This document shows positions 1 to 9,241 of a stretch of DNA of 64,000 nt, in pieces. The stretch covers positions 463,597 to 527,596 of the forward strand of contig NZ_BMJY01000001.1 in the NCBI RefSeq assembly GCF_014643695.1, in the 5' to 3' direction. Positions within the stretch are counted from its first letter, which is position 1. The number at the start of each line of letters is the position of its first letter. The position numbers were made by a program, and so were the translations under genes. Origin of the DNA: Microbacterium album. GTDB lineage: Bacteria; Actinomycetota; Actinomycetes; Actinomycetales; Microbacteriaceae. Under the pieces are notes generated by a model. The model ran no database searches. It was not told the DNA's origin and was given only the letters and a program-made list of their open reading frames with translations.

Positions 1-1183
1 GATGTGCCTCGCAGAGGTGAGCGAGGTTACCGATCTCCGTGCGTCCGCCCCGGGCGAAGGCGACCGTGTGGTCCAGGTCGCAGCGCCGCACGGGCCGGCG
101 ACAGCCCGGGAAGCGGCAGTGCTCGTCGCGGGCGGCGAGGAAGCGCCGTTGCTCCGCCGTGGGCACATAGGCGTCGACCGTGCGCAGGCACCCGGTGCGG
201 GGATCGACGAAGAGGCGGGCCCACATCGGCGCTCGGGCGCCGAGGCGGCGTGCCAGGTCGGGGGAGACCGGGCCGTGCCCCGCGAGGAACGCCGGGGCGT
301 CCTCCGCGCCGGTGAGTGTGACCGCCGGCACGGTGATCTGCACGTTCGCCCTGATGGCGGCGAGCGCGTTCCCGCCGCTTGCGTCGGCCACGTGCGCCGT
401 CGGGTGTCCGGTGAGCACCAGGTCCGCGAACACGTCCGCGCGGATCTGGTCGAGCGAGCGCTCGTCGGGCGCGTCTTCGACGTGCGCGTCGGATGCGAGC
501 GCCGTGCCGCCCCGGGTCCGGACCGCACGGGCGACGCTCTCGGCCATCTGCGTGAGCCGATCCTGAATGCCTCGCACGATCACCGCATCACCGACCATGT
601 GGAACTCGGCGAGGCCCTGGCCGAGGTCGTCGACCCAGGTGCGGCGTTGTGCACGCGCGGCCTCGTGCCGCTCGGCGATCGATGTGGGCTCGACGCGCTC
701 GGCCACGGCGCGGGCGATCGGGCGCAGACGCTGCGGGGTCGTCCGCACGGCCTCGTCGAGCACCGTCCGCTCGTATCGCGCTCTGACCTCCTCGTCGGTG
801 AGACGAGCGCCCTCATCCGCGATCACCGCGGCATGACGCATCGAGATGCGCGCCTCCGCGAGAGCGGTCAACGTTCGGGGGAACGCCTCCGAGAGGCGGG
901 CGGCCTGCTCCATGCGCCCGCGGACCGACGCCCCCGACGCCCCGGTCGCGGCCGCGATGTCCTCCGCGATCGCCCGCTCCGGCAGACGGTACGACGAGGG
1001 GGCGCCCGTGCGCGCCATGATCTCCTCCGCCATCCCGTAGGCGGTGGCCAGCAGACGCGCCTTCACGGCCTCCGCGTGGGCGATGATCCGCTCCGCGCCC
1101 GCGATGCCTTCGATTAGGGCGGCCACGCCCGCGCGCTCGTCGTCGGTGAGCTCCCACCGCTCCGCGAAGCTGTCCCTGGCCAT
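1..1183 (-). CDS. DUF222 / HNH endonuclease family protein (3' end cut by window edge)
   Basis: Reading the minus strand from an ATG at 1183 gives 394 open codons that run off the left edge, so the C-terminus is missing. Most of the protein is the Arg/Ala-rich helical DUF222 region (13E12-repeat type), including a WVDDLGQG segment. Near the edge is an HNH core: Cys pair CRFPGC, then the metal-binding DLDHT, then LAHLCEAH. HNH proteins of this family are presumed Mg-dependent nucleases; they are very numerous in Actinobacteria and their role is unknown. The gene stands alone, converging on whatever lies left of the window. Family assignment is firm; activity is inference. Confidence 0.88.
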   Translation of the reverse strand, partial: MARDSFAERWELTDDERAGVAALIEGIAGAERIIAHAEAVKARLLATAYGMAEEIMARTGAPSSYRLPERAIAEDIAAATGASGASVRGRMEQAARLSEAFPRTLTALAEARISMRHAAVIADEGARLTDEEVRARYERTVLDEAVRTTPQRLRPIARAVAERVEPTSIAERHEAARAQRRTWVDDLGQGLAEFHMVGDAVIVRGIQDRLTQMAESVARAVRTRGGTALASDAHVEDAPDERSLDQIRADVFADLVLTGHPTAHVADASGGNALAAIRANVQITVPAVTLTGAEDAPAFLAGHGPVSPDLARRLGARAPMWARLFVDPRTGCLRTVDAYVPTAEQRRFLAARDEHCRFPGCRRPVRRCDLDHTVAFARGGRTEIGNLAHLCEAH

Positions 1184-1226
1184 GACCCGATACTCCCACG
1201 GGCCTCGGACATTTGTTCGAACCGGG

Positions 1227-1646
1227 TCAGCCTGACGCGACGTCCTTGATGAGGTTGGTGATCCGCACCGTCGAGCAGCGCCGCCCCTGGTCGTTCAGCA
1301 CCACGATCTCGTGCACCGCGGTGCTGCGTCCGAGGTGGATGGCGGTGCACGTCGCCGTCACCAGGCCGGAACGCGCGGAGGCGGTGTGAGTGGCGTTGAT
1401 GTCGAGGCCGACTGCGAGGCGCCCCGGGCCCGCGTGGTAGTTGGCGGACATCGATCCCATCGTCTCGCCCAGCACCACGTAGGCGCCGCCGTGCAGCAGT
1501 CCGACGGGCTGCGTGTTGCCCTCGACCGGCATGGTGGCCACGGAACGTTCGGCGGAGAACTCGGTGAACGTGACGCCCATGCGCTCGGCGAGGACGCCGA
1601 TCCCGCGTCGGTGCAGCCACTCGAGTCCGGGGGAGAGGTCGGACAT
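1227..1646 (-). CDS. PaaI-like hotdog-fold thioesterase
   Basis: A 139-residue protein of the usual length for PaaI/YdiI acyl-CoA thioesterases. The hotdog signature is visible: LLHGG followed by GETMGS on the long helix, where the Glu is the expected general base, then GLDINATH. It would hydrolyse an acyl- or aryl-CoA to the free acid and CoA in the cytosol; the substrate cannot be read from sequence. The start at 1646 is preceded by an AGGAG Shine-Dalgarno. The open frame extends much further upstream only because it lies antisense to polA. It is divergent from polA, with starts 64 nt apart. Confidence 0.85.
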   Translation of the reverse strand: MSDLSPGLEWLHRRGIGVLAERMGVTFTEFSAERSVATMPVEGNTQPVGLLHGGAYVVLGETMGSMSANYHAGPGRLAVGLDINATHTASARSGLVTATCTAIHLGRSTAVHEIVVLNDQGRRCSTVRITNLIKDVASG

Positions 1647-1697
1647 CTCGGCTCCTCGGTGCTGTCCCTGACCGCCGGCGGCGTCGGTGGCGCTCGT

Positions 1698-1703
1698 TAG
1701 GCT
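1698..1703 (+). promoter_or_regulatory. -10 hexamer of polA (leaderless)
   Basis: TAGGCT ends 6 nt before the GTG start of polA, so the predicted transcript begins at or next to the start codon. No Shine-Dalgarno and no convincing -35 hexamer is present. Other members of this set are named in the finding on leaderless starts. Confidence 0.5.
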
Positions 1704-1709
1704 GGCAGG

Positions 1710-4337
1710 GTGACGGACTCCGCAAAGCCTACCCTCCTGGTCGTCGACGGCCATTCGCTCGCCTATCGCGCGTTCTACGCGCTGCCGGTCGACAACTTCA
1801 CGACCAAGGACGGCCAGCACACGAACGGCATCTACGGATTCCTCTCGATGTTCGTGAACCTCCTCAAGGCAGAGAAGCCGACGCACCTCGCGGTCGCCTT
1901 CGACACCTCGCGCGAGTCGTTCCGCACACGCGAGTACACGGAGTACAAGGCGAACCGCGCCGAGACGCCGGCCGAGTTCAGGGGCCAGATCCCGCTGCTC
2001 CAGGAGTGCCTCGAGGCGATGGGCGTGACCGTGCTGTCCAAGCCCGACTACGAGGCCGACGACATCCTCGCGACGCTGGCCACGCGCGGCGCGGCGGAGG
2101 GATTCCGCGTGCTGCTGTGCTCGGGCGACCGTGACACGATCCAGCTCGTCACGGACGAGATCACGCTGCTGTACCCGTCGGTGCAGGGCGTGTCGCAGCT
2201 CAAGCGCTACGACCCCGCCGCGGTCGTCGAGAAGTACGGCCTGCCGGCCGAGATGTACCCGGACATCGCGGCGCTCGTCGGCGAGACGAGCGACAACCTT
2301 CCGGGCGTCCCGAAGGTGGGCGAGAAGACCGCCGTGAAATGGCTCACCCAGTTCGGCTCGCTGGACGCGCTGCTCGAGGGCGCGGACACGATCAAGGGCG
2401 TCGTGGGCGGCAACCTGCGCGAGCACCTCGACGACGTCCGCCGCAACCGCAAGCTCAACCGCCTGCTGCGGGACGTGGACCTGCCCGTCGGGCCCGCGGA
2501 CCTCGCGCGGAAGCCGCTCGACGCCCAGGCCGTGCGGGAGGTCTTCGCGCGGCTGGAGTTCCGGACGCTGCTGCCGCGCGTGTTCGAGGCCGCGGGCGCG
2601 GTCGCGGACGACGAGCCGGTGGCCGCGGGCGAGCAGGCCCCGGCCCCACGAGAGCTGGCTCCCGCCGAGCTCGCGGCGTGGGCCGCCGCCGCCGAGGGCG
2701 AGGTCGGCGTGACGGTGACGCTGCTGGGCGGGGCTCCCGATCGGATCGGTCTGTCGGCGGGGGGAGAGGCCGTGGAGGCGGCGTGGAGCGACGAGCTCGG
2801 CGCCCAGCTGGGGGCGTGGCTCGCATCGAGCGCTCCCAAGGTCATGTCGGACGCGAAGCCTCAGCTGAAGGCGCTGAGCCGTGCGGGGGCGCCCGTGGCG
2901 GGCATCGCTTTCGACGTGCTCCTGGCCGGCTGGCTCCTGCGCCCCAGTTTCCCCGACCGGACGCTGGCCCACCTCGTCGAGCGGTACCTCGGCGAGAAGC
3001 TGCCCGAGGCTGATCCGTCTCAGCTGGTCCCCGAGCAGGAGGGAGCGACGCCCGCGCAGCTGTCCTGGTACACGCTGCGCGTCGCCGACGGGCTCCGCGA
3101 CGAGCTCCCGGAGGCCGTGTCGAGCGTGCTCACCGACATCGAGCTGCCGACGCTCGTGGCGCTGGTCGACATGGAGCTGGCGGGCGTCGCGGTCTCCCAC
3201 GAGAAGCTGTCGGGTTTCTCCGCGGAGCTCGGCACGCGAGCCGAGGCGCTCGCACAGGAGGCGTACGCGGTCATCGGACGCGAGGTCAACCTCGGCTCGC
3301 CGAAACAGCTGCAGGAGGTGCTGTTCGAGGAGCTCGCGCTGCCGCGCACCCGGAAGACCAAGACGGGCTACACCACGGACGCGGGCGCTCTGGCCGATCT
3401 CCAGGAGAAGGCGCCGCACCCCTTCGTGGGCCTGCTGCTCCAGCACCGCGAGGCCACGAAGCTCAAGCAGATCATCGACGGGCTCGATGCCGCGATCGGG
3501 GCCGACGGCCGTGTCCACACCACGTACGTGCAGACCGGCAGCCAGACGGGACGCCTGTCGAGCACGGATCCGAACCTGCAGAACATCCCGGTCCGCACGG
3601 AGGAGTCACGCCGCATCCGCGCCGCCTTCGAGGTCGGCGCCGGCTACGAGGCGCTGCTGACGGCCGACTACTCCCAGATCGAGATGCGCATCATGGCCCA
3701 CCTCTCGGGCGATCCCGGTCTCGTCGAGGCGTTCAACTCGGGGGAGGATCTCCATCGCTTCGTCGGCGCGCGGGTCTTCGGCGTCGCGCCCGAGGACGTC
3801 ACGCCGGCGATGCGCACGAAGGTGAAGGCCATGTCGTACGGCCTCGTCTACGGGCTGTCGGCGTTCGGTCTGTCCAAACAGCTGCGCATCGAGCAGTCGG
3901 AGGCGAAGGCCCTCATGACCGAGTACTTCGCGCGCTTCGGCGCCGTGCGCGACTACCTGCGCTCCTCGGTGGAGCAGGCGCGCATCGACGGGTACACCGA
4001 GACGATCTTCGGACGCCGCCGGCCCTTCCCCGACCTCACCAGCCCCAATCGCGTGCTGCGCGAGAACGCCGAGCGTGCCGCGCTCAACGCGCCGATCCAG
4101 GGGAGCGCCGCGGACATCATGAAGATCGCGCTGTTCCGTATCCACGACGACCTGCGCGGCTACGCGTCGCGCGTCCTCCTGCAGATCCACGACGAGCTCG
4201 TGGTCGAGGTCGCACCCGGCGAGTGGGACGAGGTGGAGCGGATCGTGCGCGAGCGGATGGGCGGGGCGGCGGAGCTGACCGTGCCGCTCGATGTGCAGGT
4301 CGGGCGCGGGCTCGACTGGAACGAGGCGGCGCATTGA
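1710..4337 (+). CDS. polA: DNA polymerase I
   Basis: An 875-residue family-A polymerase for Okazaki-fragment processing and excision repair. Residues 1-290 are the 5'-3' flap nuclease (DGHSLAYRAFY, YEADDILATLA, GETSDNLPGVPKVG). About 310-490 is the exonuclease-like domain, which lacks the acidic metal-binding motifs and is presumably inactive, as in other actinobacteria. The polymerase domain follows: motif A DYSQIEMR with Asp653, an O-helix of the form R-x3-K-x3-Y-x3-Y, and motif C with His827-Asp828-Glu829. The residue equivalent to E. coli Phe762 is Tyr, as in mycobacterial PolA, which predicts poor discrimination against dideoxynucleotides. The GTG start is placed by the leaderless -10 box. 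Confidence 0.98.
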   Translation: MTDSAKPTLLVVDGHSLAYRAFYALPVDNFTTKDGQHTNGIYGFLSMFVNLLKAEKPTHLAVAFDTSRESFRTREYTEYKANRAETPAEFRGQIPLLQECLEAMGVTVLSKPDYEADDILATLATRGAAEGFRVLLCSGDRDTIQLVTDEITLLYPSVQGVSQLKRYDPAAVVEKYGLPAEMYPDIAALVGETSDNLPGVPKVGEKTAVKWLTQFGSLDALLEGADTIKGVVGGNLREHLDDVRRNRKLNRLLRDVDLPVGPADLARKPLDAQAVREVFARLEFRTLLPRVFEAAGAVADDEPVAAGEQAPAPRELAPAELAAWAAAAEGEVGVTVTLLGGAPDRIGLSAGGEAVEAAWSDELGAQLGAWLASSAPKVMSDAKPQLKALSRAGAPVAGIAFDVLLAGWLLRPSFPDRTLAHLVERYLGEKLPEADPSQLVPEQEGATPAQLSWYTLRVADGLRDELPEAVSSVLTDIELPTLVALVDMELAGVAVSHEKLSGFSAELGTRAEALAQEAYAVIGREVNLGSPKQLQEVLFEELALPRTRKTKTGYTTDAGALADLQEKAPHPFVGLLLQHREATKLKQIIDGLDAAIGADGRVHTTYVQTGSQTGRLSSTDPNLQNIPVRTEESRRIRAAFEVGAGYEALLTADYSQIEMRIMAHLSGDPGLVEAFNSGEDLHRFVGARVFGVAPEDVTPAMRTKVKAMSYGLVYGLSAFGLSKQLRIEQSEAKALMTEYFARFGAVRDYLRSSVEQARIDGYTETIFGRRRPFPDLTSPNRVLRENAERAALNAPIQGSAADIMKIALFRIHDDLRGYASRVLLQIHDELVVEVAPGEWDEVERIVRERMGGAAELTVPLDVQVGRGLDWNEAAH

Positions 4338-4413
4338 CGGTCGGCACGCGCCACCGGGAATAGCGCGCTGCGTCGGCGGGTTCCATGCGGGTGAATAGGA
4401 AAGGATGGTCCGC

Positions 4414-5460
4414 ATGGACATCGAGCTGGGCCTGGACACCTTCGGAGACGTGACGCGCGGTCCCGATGGCACGCCTCTGAGCGACGCGGCGACGATTCGG
4501 AACGTGGTGGAGCAGGCGACGCTCGCCGACGAGGTCGGACTGTCGTTCTTCGGGATCGGGGAGCATCACCGCCGGGAGTTCGCCGTGTCGAGCCCGGAGA
4601 TCGTGCTCGCGGCGATCGCGTCGGTGACCGAGCGGATCAGGCTCGGAACAGCGGTGACGGTCCTTTCGAGCGATGACCCGGTGCGGGTCTACGAACGCTT
4701 CGCCACCCTCGACGCCGTCTCCCGGGGGCGCGCCGAGGCGATCCTCGGGCGCGGCTCGTTCATCGAATCGTTCCCGCTGTTCGGTTACGACCTGCGCGAC
4801 TACGAGGCGCTGTTCGAGGAGAAGCTGGATCTGTTCGTCCGGCTCATGACGGAGAGCCCCGTCACCTGGACCGGCACGATGCGTGCCCCGCTCGACGACG
4901 CCGACGTCTTCCCGAAGACCGAACGCGGCCTCACGGCGTGGGTCGGAGTCGGGGGCTCGCCGGAGTCGGTCGTCCGAACGGCGCGTCACGGGCTCGGGCT
5001 CATGCTCGCGATCATCGGCGGATCGCCCGTGCGCTTCCGCCCGCTCGTGGACCTCTACCACCGGTCGCTGACGTCCTTCGGCCACGGGTCGGCGCCCGTG
5101 GGTGTGCACTCGCCCGGCCACATCGCCGAGACCGACGAGGAGGCGTGGGACGCGCTGTTCCCGGAGATGCAGGCGATGCACGAGAAGATCGGTCGCGAGC
5201 GCGGGTGGGCCGGTGGGTACAACCGGCTGACCTTCCAGAACGAGGTAGGGCCGCAGGGCTCCGTCTACGCCGGATCGCCGGAGCGCGTCGCCAGGAAGAT
5301 CGCCGACACCGTCCGCACGCTCGGCCTGACGCGCTTCGATCTGAAGTTCGCCAACGGAGGCCTGGAGCACGACCGGCTCATGAGGAGCATCGAGCTGTAC
5401 GGGACGAGGGTGGCGCCGCGTGTGCGCGAGCTGCTCGCGGAGGACGCGGGCGCGGCCTAA
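4414..5460 (+). CDS. LLM-class flavin-dependent oxidoreductase
   Basis: A luciferase-like TIM-barrel protein of 348 residues. N-terminal strand IELGLDTFGD, the GIGEHH signature and RIRLGTAVTVLSS are typical of bacterial-luciferase-family monooxygenases using FMNH2 or F420H2; the substrate is unknown. An ATG lies 9 nt further upstream at 4405, but the AGGAAAGG Shine-Dalgarno (4398-4404) sits directly against it. That site is correctly spaced (9 nt) for the ATG at 4414, so this start is preferred. It lies between polA and an MFS gene on the same strand. Two more family members occur in the window, at 7704 and 43184. Confidence 0.9.
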   Translation: MDIELGLDTFGDVTRGPDGTPLSDAATIRNVVEQATLADEVGLSFFGIGEHHRREFAVSSPEIVLAAIASVTERIRLGTAVTVLSSDDPVRVYERFATLDAVSRGRAEAILGRGSFIESFPLFGYDLRDYEALFEEKLDLFVRLMTESPVTWTGTMRAPLDDADVFPKTERGLTAWVGVGGSPESVVRTARHGLGLMLAIIGGSPVRFRPLVDLYHRSLTSFGHGSAPVGVHSPGHIAETDEEAWDALFPEMQAMHEKIGRERGWAGGYNRLTFQNEVGPQGSVYAGSPERVARKIADTVRTLGLTRFDLKFANGGLEHDRLMRSIELYGTRVAPRVRELLAEDAGAA

Positions 5461-5488
5461 TTGTCTGGGTGACCATTAGTATGACCGG

Positions 5489-6874
5489 ATGACCTCACCC
5501 TCTCGCCGGATGGACGACCTGCCGTTCACGCGCAAGCACCTGCGTCTCCTGACCGGATCCGGCGTGGGCTGGGCGCTCGACGCGATGGACGTCGGATTGA
5601 TCTCGTTCATCATCGCCGCCCTGGCGGTCGAATGGGACCTGACCCGCACCGAGACGTCCTGGATCGCCTCTGTCGGCTTCATCGGGATGGCCATCGGCGC
5701 GAGCCTGGGCGGGTTGCTCGCCGACCGCCTGGGTCGCCGGCAGGTGTTCGCGTTGACGCTGCTCGTCTACGGGATCGCCACCGGCGCGAGCGCGCTGGTC
5801 GGCGGCGTGGCGGCGTTGCTCGTCCTGCGCTTCCTGGTGGGACTCGGGCTGGGATCGGAGCTGCCGGTGGCCTCCACGTACGTCAGCGAGTTCGCCCCGA
5901 GCCGCATCCGCGGACGGCTCGTGGTGATCCTCGAGGCGTTCTGGGCCGTGGGCTGGACCGCCGCCGCCGTGATCGGCTACTTCGTCGTGCCGCTCGACGA
6001 GGGGTGGCGCTGGGCGTTCGCGATCGGTGCCGTGCCCGCGGTCTATGCCATCGTGGTGCGCTGGGCGCTGCCCGAATCCCCGCGCTTCCTGGAGAACAAG
6101 GGGCGCATCGCGGAGGCGGAGGCGATCGTCCGCGATTTCGAGCGCGCGGCCGGCCGCACGCACGACCCCCGCGCCGAGCCGCGCACGCGCGGAGAGGCCG
6201 CGGAGCGCGGCGTCGAACGCGCCGACACCCAGCCCGCCGCCCCGAAGAAGGGGCGCGGCCTCGCGGCCGTCGCACAGCTGTGGGTTCCGGGGATGCGCCG
6301 CCGCACCGCCGCACTCTGGGTCGTCTGGTTCTGCGTGAACTTTTCCTACTACGGTGCCTTCATCTGGATCCCCTCGATCCTCGTCGCCCAGGGCTACGAG
6401 CTGGTGGCGTCGTTCGGGTTCACGCTGATCATCACGCTCGCGCAGCTGCCGGGTTACGCCGCGGCCGCCTGGCTGATCGAGGTGTGGGGCCGCCGCGCCA
6501 CCCTGTCGGTGTTCCTGATCGGGTCGGCGGTCTCGGCCCTGTGCTTCGGGAACGCCGGCGAGGAGTGGCAGATCATCGCGGCGGGCATGGCCCTGTCCTT
6601 TTTCAACCTCGGCGCGTGGGGCGCCCTGTACGCCGTGAGCCCGGAGCTCTATCCGACCTCCGTGCGTGCGACGGGCGCGGGATGGGCCGCCGGGGTCGGG
6701 CGGATCGCGTCGATCGTCGCGCCGCTGTTCGTCGCGTGGGCGCTCGACCTGGGCGGCGCGGCGCTGTTGTTCGCAGTGTTTTCGGCGTTCTTCGTGATCG
6801 CCGCTCTCGCGGTCATCCCTCTCGCCGACCGGAAGGGCGTACCGCTGGACGACGAGCGATCCGCGCACGTCTGA
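5489..6874 (+). CDS. MFS transporter, aromatic-acid/sugar-porter-like
   Basis: A 461-residue, 12-helix major facilitator. Visible signatures are GWALDAMDVGLISF in TM1, GGLLADRLGRRQ in loop 2-3, LGLGSELPVASTY in TM4, and PESPRFLENKGR starting the long central loop. GWALDAMD resembles aromatic-acid and niacin carriers (AAHS/SV2-like group) more than drug exporters, so uptake of an organic acid by proton symport is a reasonable guess. A basic, Arg/Glu-rich cytoplasmic insert spans about residues 205-260. TAGTAT at 5477-5482 ends 6 nt before the ATG, so the message is probably leaderless. Confidence 0.88.
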   Translation: MTSPSRRMDDLPFTRKHLRLLTGSGVGWALDAMDVGLISFIIAALAVEWDLTRTETSWIASVGFIGMAIGASLGGLLADRLGRRQVFALTLLVYGIATGASALVGGVAALLVLRFLVGLGLGSELPVASTYVSEFAPSRIRGRLVVILEAFWAVGWTAAAVIGYFVVPLDEGWRWAFAIGAVPAVYAIVVRWALPESPRFLENKGRIAEAEAIVRDFERAAGRTHDPRAEPRTRGEAAERGVERADTQPAAPKKGRGLAAVAQLWVPGMRRRTAALWVVWFCVNFSYYGAFIWIPSILVAQGYELVASFGFTLIITLAQLPGYAAAAWLIEVWGRRATLSVFLIGSAVSALCFGNAGEEWQIIAAGMALSFFNLGAWGALYAVSPELYPTSVRATGAGWAAGVGRIASIVAPLFVAWALDLGGAALLFAVFSAFFVIAALAVIPLADRKGVPLDDERSAHV

Positions 6875-6900
6875 CAGCCCCGCCCCGGCGGGCATAGGCT
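6871..6900 (+). promoter_or_regulatory. Sigma-A-type promoter of the SGNH hydrolase gene
   Basis: CTGACA (-35, 6871-6876) and TAGGCT (-10, 6895-6900) are separated by 18 nt. The -10 ends 6 nt before the ATG at 6907, predicting a leaderless transcript. This is the most complete promoter among the leaderless candidates of the window. Confidence 0.55.
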
Positions 6901-6906
6901 GAGGCG

Positions 6907-7707
6907 ATGGCTGAGGTGCGGTTCGTGGCGATCGGCGACTCCTTCACCGAGGGAGTGGGCGACGAGCTGCCCGACGGCACCGTCCGCGGCTGGGCCGACC
7001 TCGCGGCGCAGGGATGGGCGGATGCGCGCGGCGAGGCGATCCAGTATGCGAATTTCGCGATCCGCGGAAAGCTCGCGTGGCCGATCGTCGAGGAGCAGCT
7101 CGAGCCGGCCCTCGCGCTGCGCCCCACCCATCTCTCCTTCAACGGCGGAGGCAACGACATGCTGCGTCCCCGCACACCGCTGTCACGGATCGCGGACGCC
7201 TTCTCTCAGGTGCTGCGGCGCTGCGATGAGGAGGGGGTGCGGCTGATCCTCCTCTCGGGCGCCGATCCCACCGGAGGCCTGCCGCTGGGGCGGGTCGTCC
7301 GGCGCCGCGGCGACGCACTGTCGGAAGCGGTCGTCGCGCGCATCGCAGAGCGGCCGGACGTCATCCGTGCGCTCAACTGGCCGGACAAGGAGCTGGCTCA
7401 GCCCGCCTTCTGGTCGGAGGACCGGCTGCACATGAACGCGCGCGGTCACCACCGTGTCGCCGCCCGCGTGCTCACCGCGCTCGGGCTCGAGCCGGATCCG
7501 TCGTGGTGGTCCCTCCCCGAGCAGGACATGCCGGGGCGCCTCGCCGGAGCCGCGTACTACCGCACGCACGTGGGTCCGTGGCTCCGGCGTCGGCTCACGC
7601 GCACCTCGTCCGGGGACGGGCGCACGCCGAAGTTCCCGGACTGGCAGACCATCCCGCCTTCATTCAGCGGAATGGAACCGGGGGAGAGTGGGTTGACGTC
7701 ATCGTGA
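6907..7707 (+). CDS. SGNH/GDSL hydrolase
   Basis: A 266-residue hydrolase with all the SGNH blocks: block I GDSFTEG (nucleophile Ser), a Gly in block II, block III NGGGNDM, and block V DRLHMNARGHH carrying the Asp-x-x-His pair. There is no signal peptide, so a cytosolic esterase or lipase-like role is likely; the substrate is unknown. About 60 basic, Pro/Trp-rich residues follow the catalytic domain. The stop overlaps the GTG of the next gene by GTGA, so the two are probably translated together. Confidence 0.9.
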   Translation: MAEVRFVAIGDSFTEGVGDELPDGTVRGWADLAAQGWADARGEAIQYANFAIRGKLAWPIVEEQLEPALALRPTHLSFNGGGNDMLRPRTPLSRIADAFSQVLRRCDEEGVRLILLSGADPTGGLPLGRVVRRRGDALSEAVVARIAERPDVIRALNWPDKELAQPAFWSEDRLHMNARGHHRVAARVLTALGLEPDPSWWSLPEQDMPGRLAGAAYYRTHVGPWLRRRLTRTSSGDGRTPKFPDWQTIPPSFSGMEPGESGLTSS

Positions 7708-8729
7708 AGAAGATCGGGTTCCTGTCCTTCGGCCACTGGACGCCGCACCCGCAGTCGGGCACGCAGAGCGCGCGCGACATGCTGCTGCAGGCCATCGACC
7801 TCGCTCAGGCGATGGAGGACATCGGCGCCGACGGCGCCTACTTCCGCGTGCACCACTTCGCGCAGCAGATGAGCTCGCCGTTCCCGCTCCTGGCCGCGAT
7901 CGGCGCCCGTACCTCGCGCGTCGAGATCGGCACGGGTGTGATCGACATGCGGTACGAGAACCCGATGTACATGGTCGAGGATGCGGGCTCCGCGGACCTG
8001 ATCTCCGGGGGCCGCCTCCAGCTCGGCATCTCGCGCGGCTCACCCGAGCAGGTGATCGACGGGTGGCGACACTTCGGGTACCAGGCCGCGGAGGACGACG
8101 GCGACGGCGCCGAGATGGCGCGGCGCAAGACCGAGCTCTTCCTTCAGCTGCTCGAAGGGCGTGGCTTCGCGCAGCCGAACCCCCGGCCGATGTTCCCGAA
8201 CCCTCCAGGTCTGCTGCGGCTCGAACCGCACGCCGACGGACTCCGGCAGCGCATTTGGTGGGGTGCGGGCTCCAATGCCACGGCGCGTTGGGCGGCCCAG
8301 CAGGGCATGAACCTGATGAGCTCGACACTGAAGAACGACGAGACGGGCGAGCCGTTCCACGTACAGCAGGCACAGCAGATCCGGCTGTTCCGCGAGGAAT
8401 GGTCGCAGCACGAGTGGGGCTTCGAACCGCGGGTGTCGGTCTCCCGCTCGATCGTGGCGATCACGGATCACCGCGATCGCCGGTACTTCGCCGGCGGCGG
8501 CGACCGCGAGGACCAGATCGGCTACATCGATCACAGTACCCGGGCGATCTTCGGACGCTCGTACGCGGCCGAGCCCGAGGTGCTGATCGAGGAGCTACGC
8601 CGTGACGAGGCCATCGCGGAGTCGGACACGTTGCTGATCACGATCCCGAGTCAGCTGGGCGTCGACTACAACACGCACCTCATCGAGTCGATCCTGACCG
8701 AGGTCGCGCCCGCCCTCGGCTGGCGCTGA
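7704..8729 (+). CDS. LLM-class flavin-dependent oxidoreductase (alkanal-monooxygenase-like)
   Basis: A 341-residue luciferase-like protein beginning KKIGFLSFGHW, with YFRVHHFAQQ, RVEIGTGVIDMRYENP and GGRLQLGISRGSP, matching the bacterial-luciferase alpha-type fold that binds reduced FMN. The frame stays open upstream to 7503, but homology begins at the GTG at 7704, inside the stop of the SGNH gene (GTGA overlap). A weak GGGGAGAG lies 15 nt upstream, so translation probably depends on coupling. Its pairing with an SGNH esterase suggests oxidation of a compound released by, or esterified for, that enzyme; this is inference. Confidence 0.88.
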   Translation: MKKIGFLSFGHWTPHPQSGTQSARDMLLQAIDLAQAMEDIGADGAYFRVHHFAQQMSSPFPLLAAIGARTSRVEIGTGVIDMRYENPMYMVEDAGSADLISGGRLQLGISRGSPEQVIDGWRHFGYQAAEDDGDGAEMARRKTELFLQLLEGRGFAQPNPRPMFPNPPGLLRLEPHADGLRQRIWWGAGSNATARWAAQQGMNLMSSTLKNDETGEPFHVQQAQQIRLFREEWSQHEWGFEPRVSVSRSIVAITDHRDRRYFAGGGDREDQIGYIDHSTRAIFGRSYAAEPEVLIEELRRDEAIAESDTLLITIPSQLGVDYNTHLIESILTEVAPALGWR

Positions 8730-8733
8730 CCGC

Positions 8734-9231
8734 TCAGGACGCGGCGGCGCCGCGGTAGCCGACCATCCAGTGCGGCTCGATGCGGTACATCCGGATGTCT
8801 TCGCCCCACGTGGTCGGATCCGAGCCGTAGTGGCGCACCCAGTGCGCGATCGTCTCCGTCCAGGCCTCGTCGTCGGGCGTGAGCCGTACGGCGCGACCAT
8901 GGCAGAAGACGCCGAGGCGTTCGCCGTCCACGTGGGCGGCGCTCACGGCCGGGCGGGCGGCGAGATGGACGGCCTTCGCCGAGCGGCCGTCGGTGCCGAA
9001 CGTCCAGCGGCCGTGGAGGAAGTGCCCGTCCACCGCGCTCACGCGCGGTTCACCGGAGGCCGTGACCGTGGCCAGGCTCAGCACCTTCATGCCGTCCAGC
9101 GCGGGCACGAGTGCGGCGGCATCCATCCGATGCTCGCCGCTGACGATGTCGCGCAGGTGCGCGGTGCCGCCCCGATGGGAGCGGTCCAGGAGGGACTGGA
9201 GCTCATCGAGCTCGTCGGGTGTCTCGTACAT
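8734..9231 (-). CDS. Pyridoxamine 5'-phosphate oxidase-family (split-barrel) protein
   Basis: About 165 residues with the split-barrel flavin/F420-binding fold: MKVLSLATVTASGEPRV, DGHFLHGRWTFGT, and AVSAAHVDGERLGVFCHGRAV. Family members bind FMN, F420 or haem; the cofactor cannot be called here. An ATG 30 nt upstream (9261) would overlap the preceding symporter gene. The ATG at 9231 is preferred because TAGGGT (9239-9244) ends 7 nt before it in leaderless style. It converges on the LLM gene with only 4 nt between stops. Confidence 0.85.
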   Translation of the reverse strand: MYETPDELDELQSLLDRSHRGGTAHLRDIVSGEHRMDAAALVPALDGMKVLSLATVTASGEPRVSAVDGHFLHGRWTFGTDGRSAKAVHLAARPAVSAAHVDGERLGVFCHGRAVRLTPDDEAWTETIAHWVRHYGSDPTTWGEDIRMYRIEPHWMVGYRGAAAS

Positions 9232-9241
9232 GCGCGCGACC

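Noticed and set aside
1647..3518. N-terminal extension of the thioesterase frame across polA
   Set aside because: Antisense shadow; the real start with AGGAG is at 1646.
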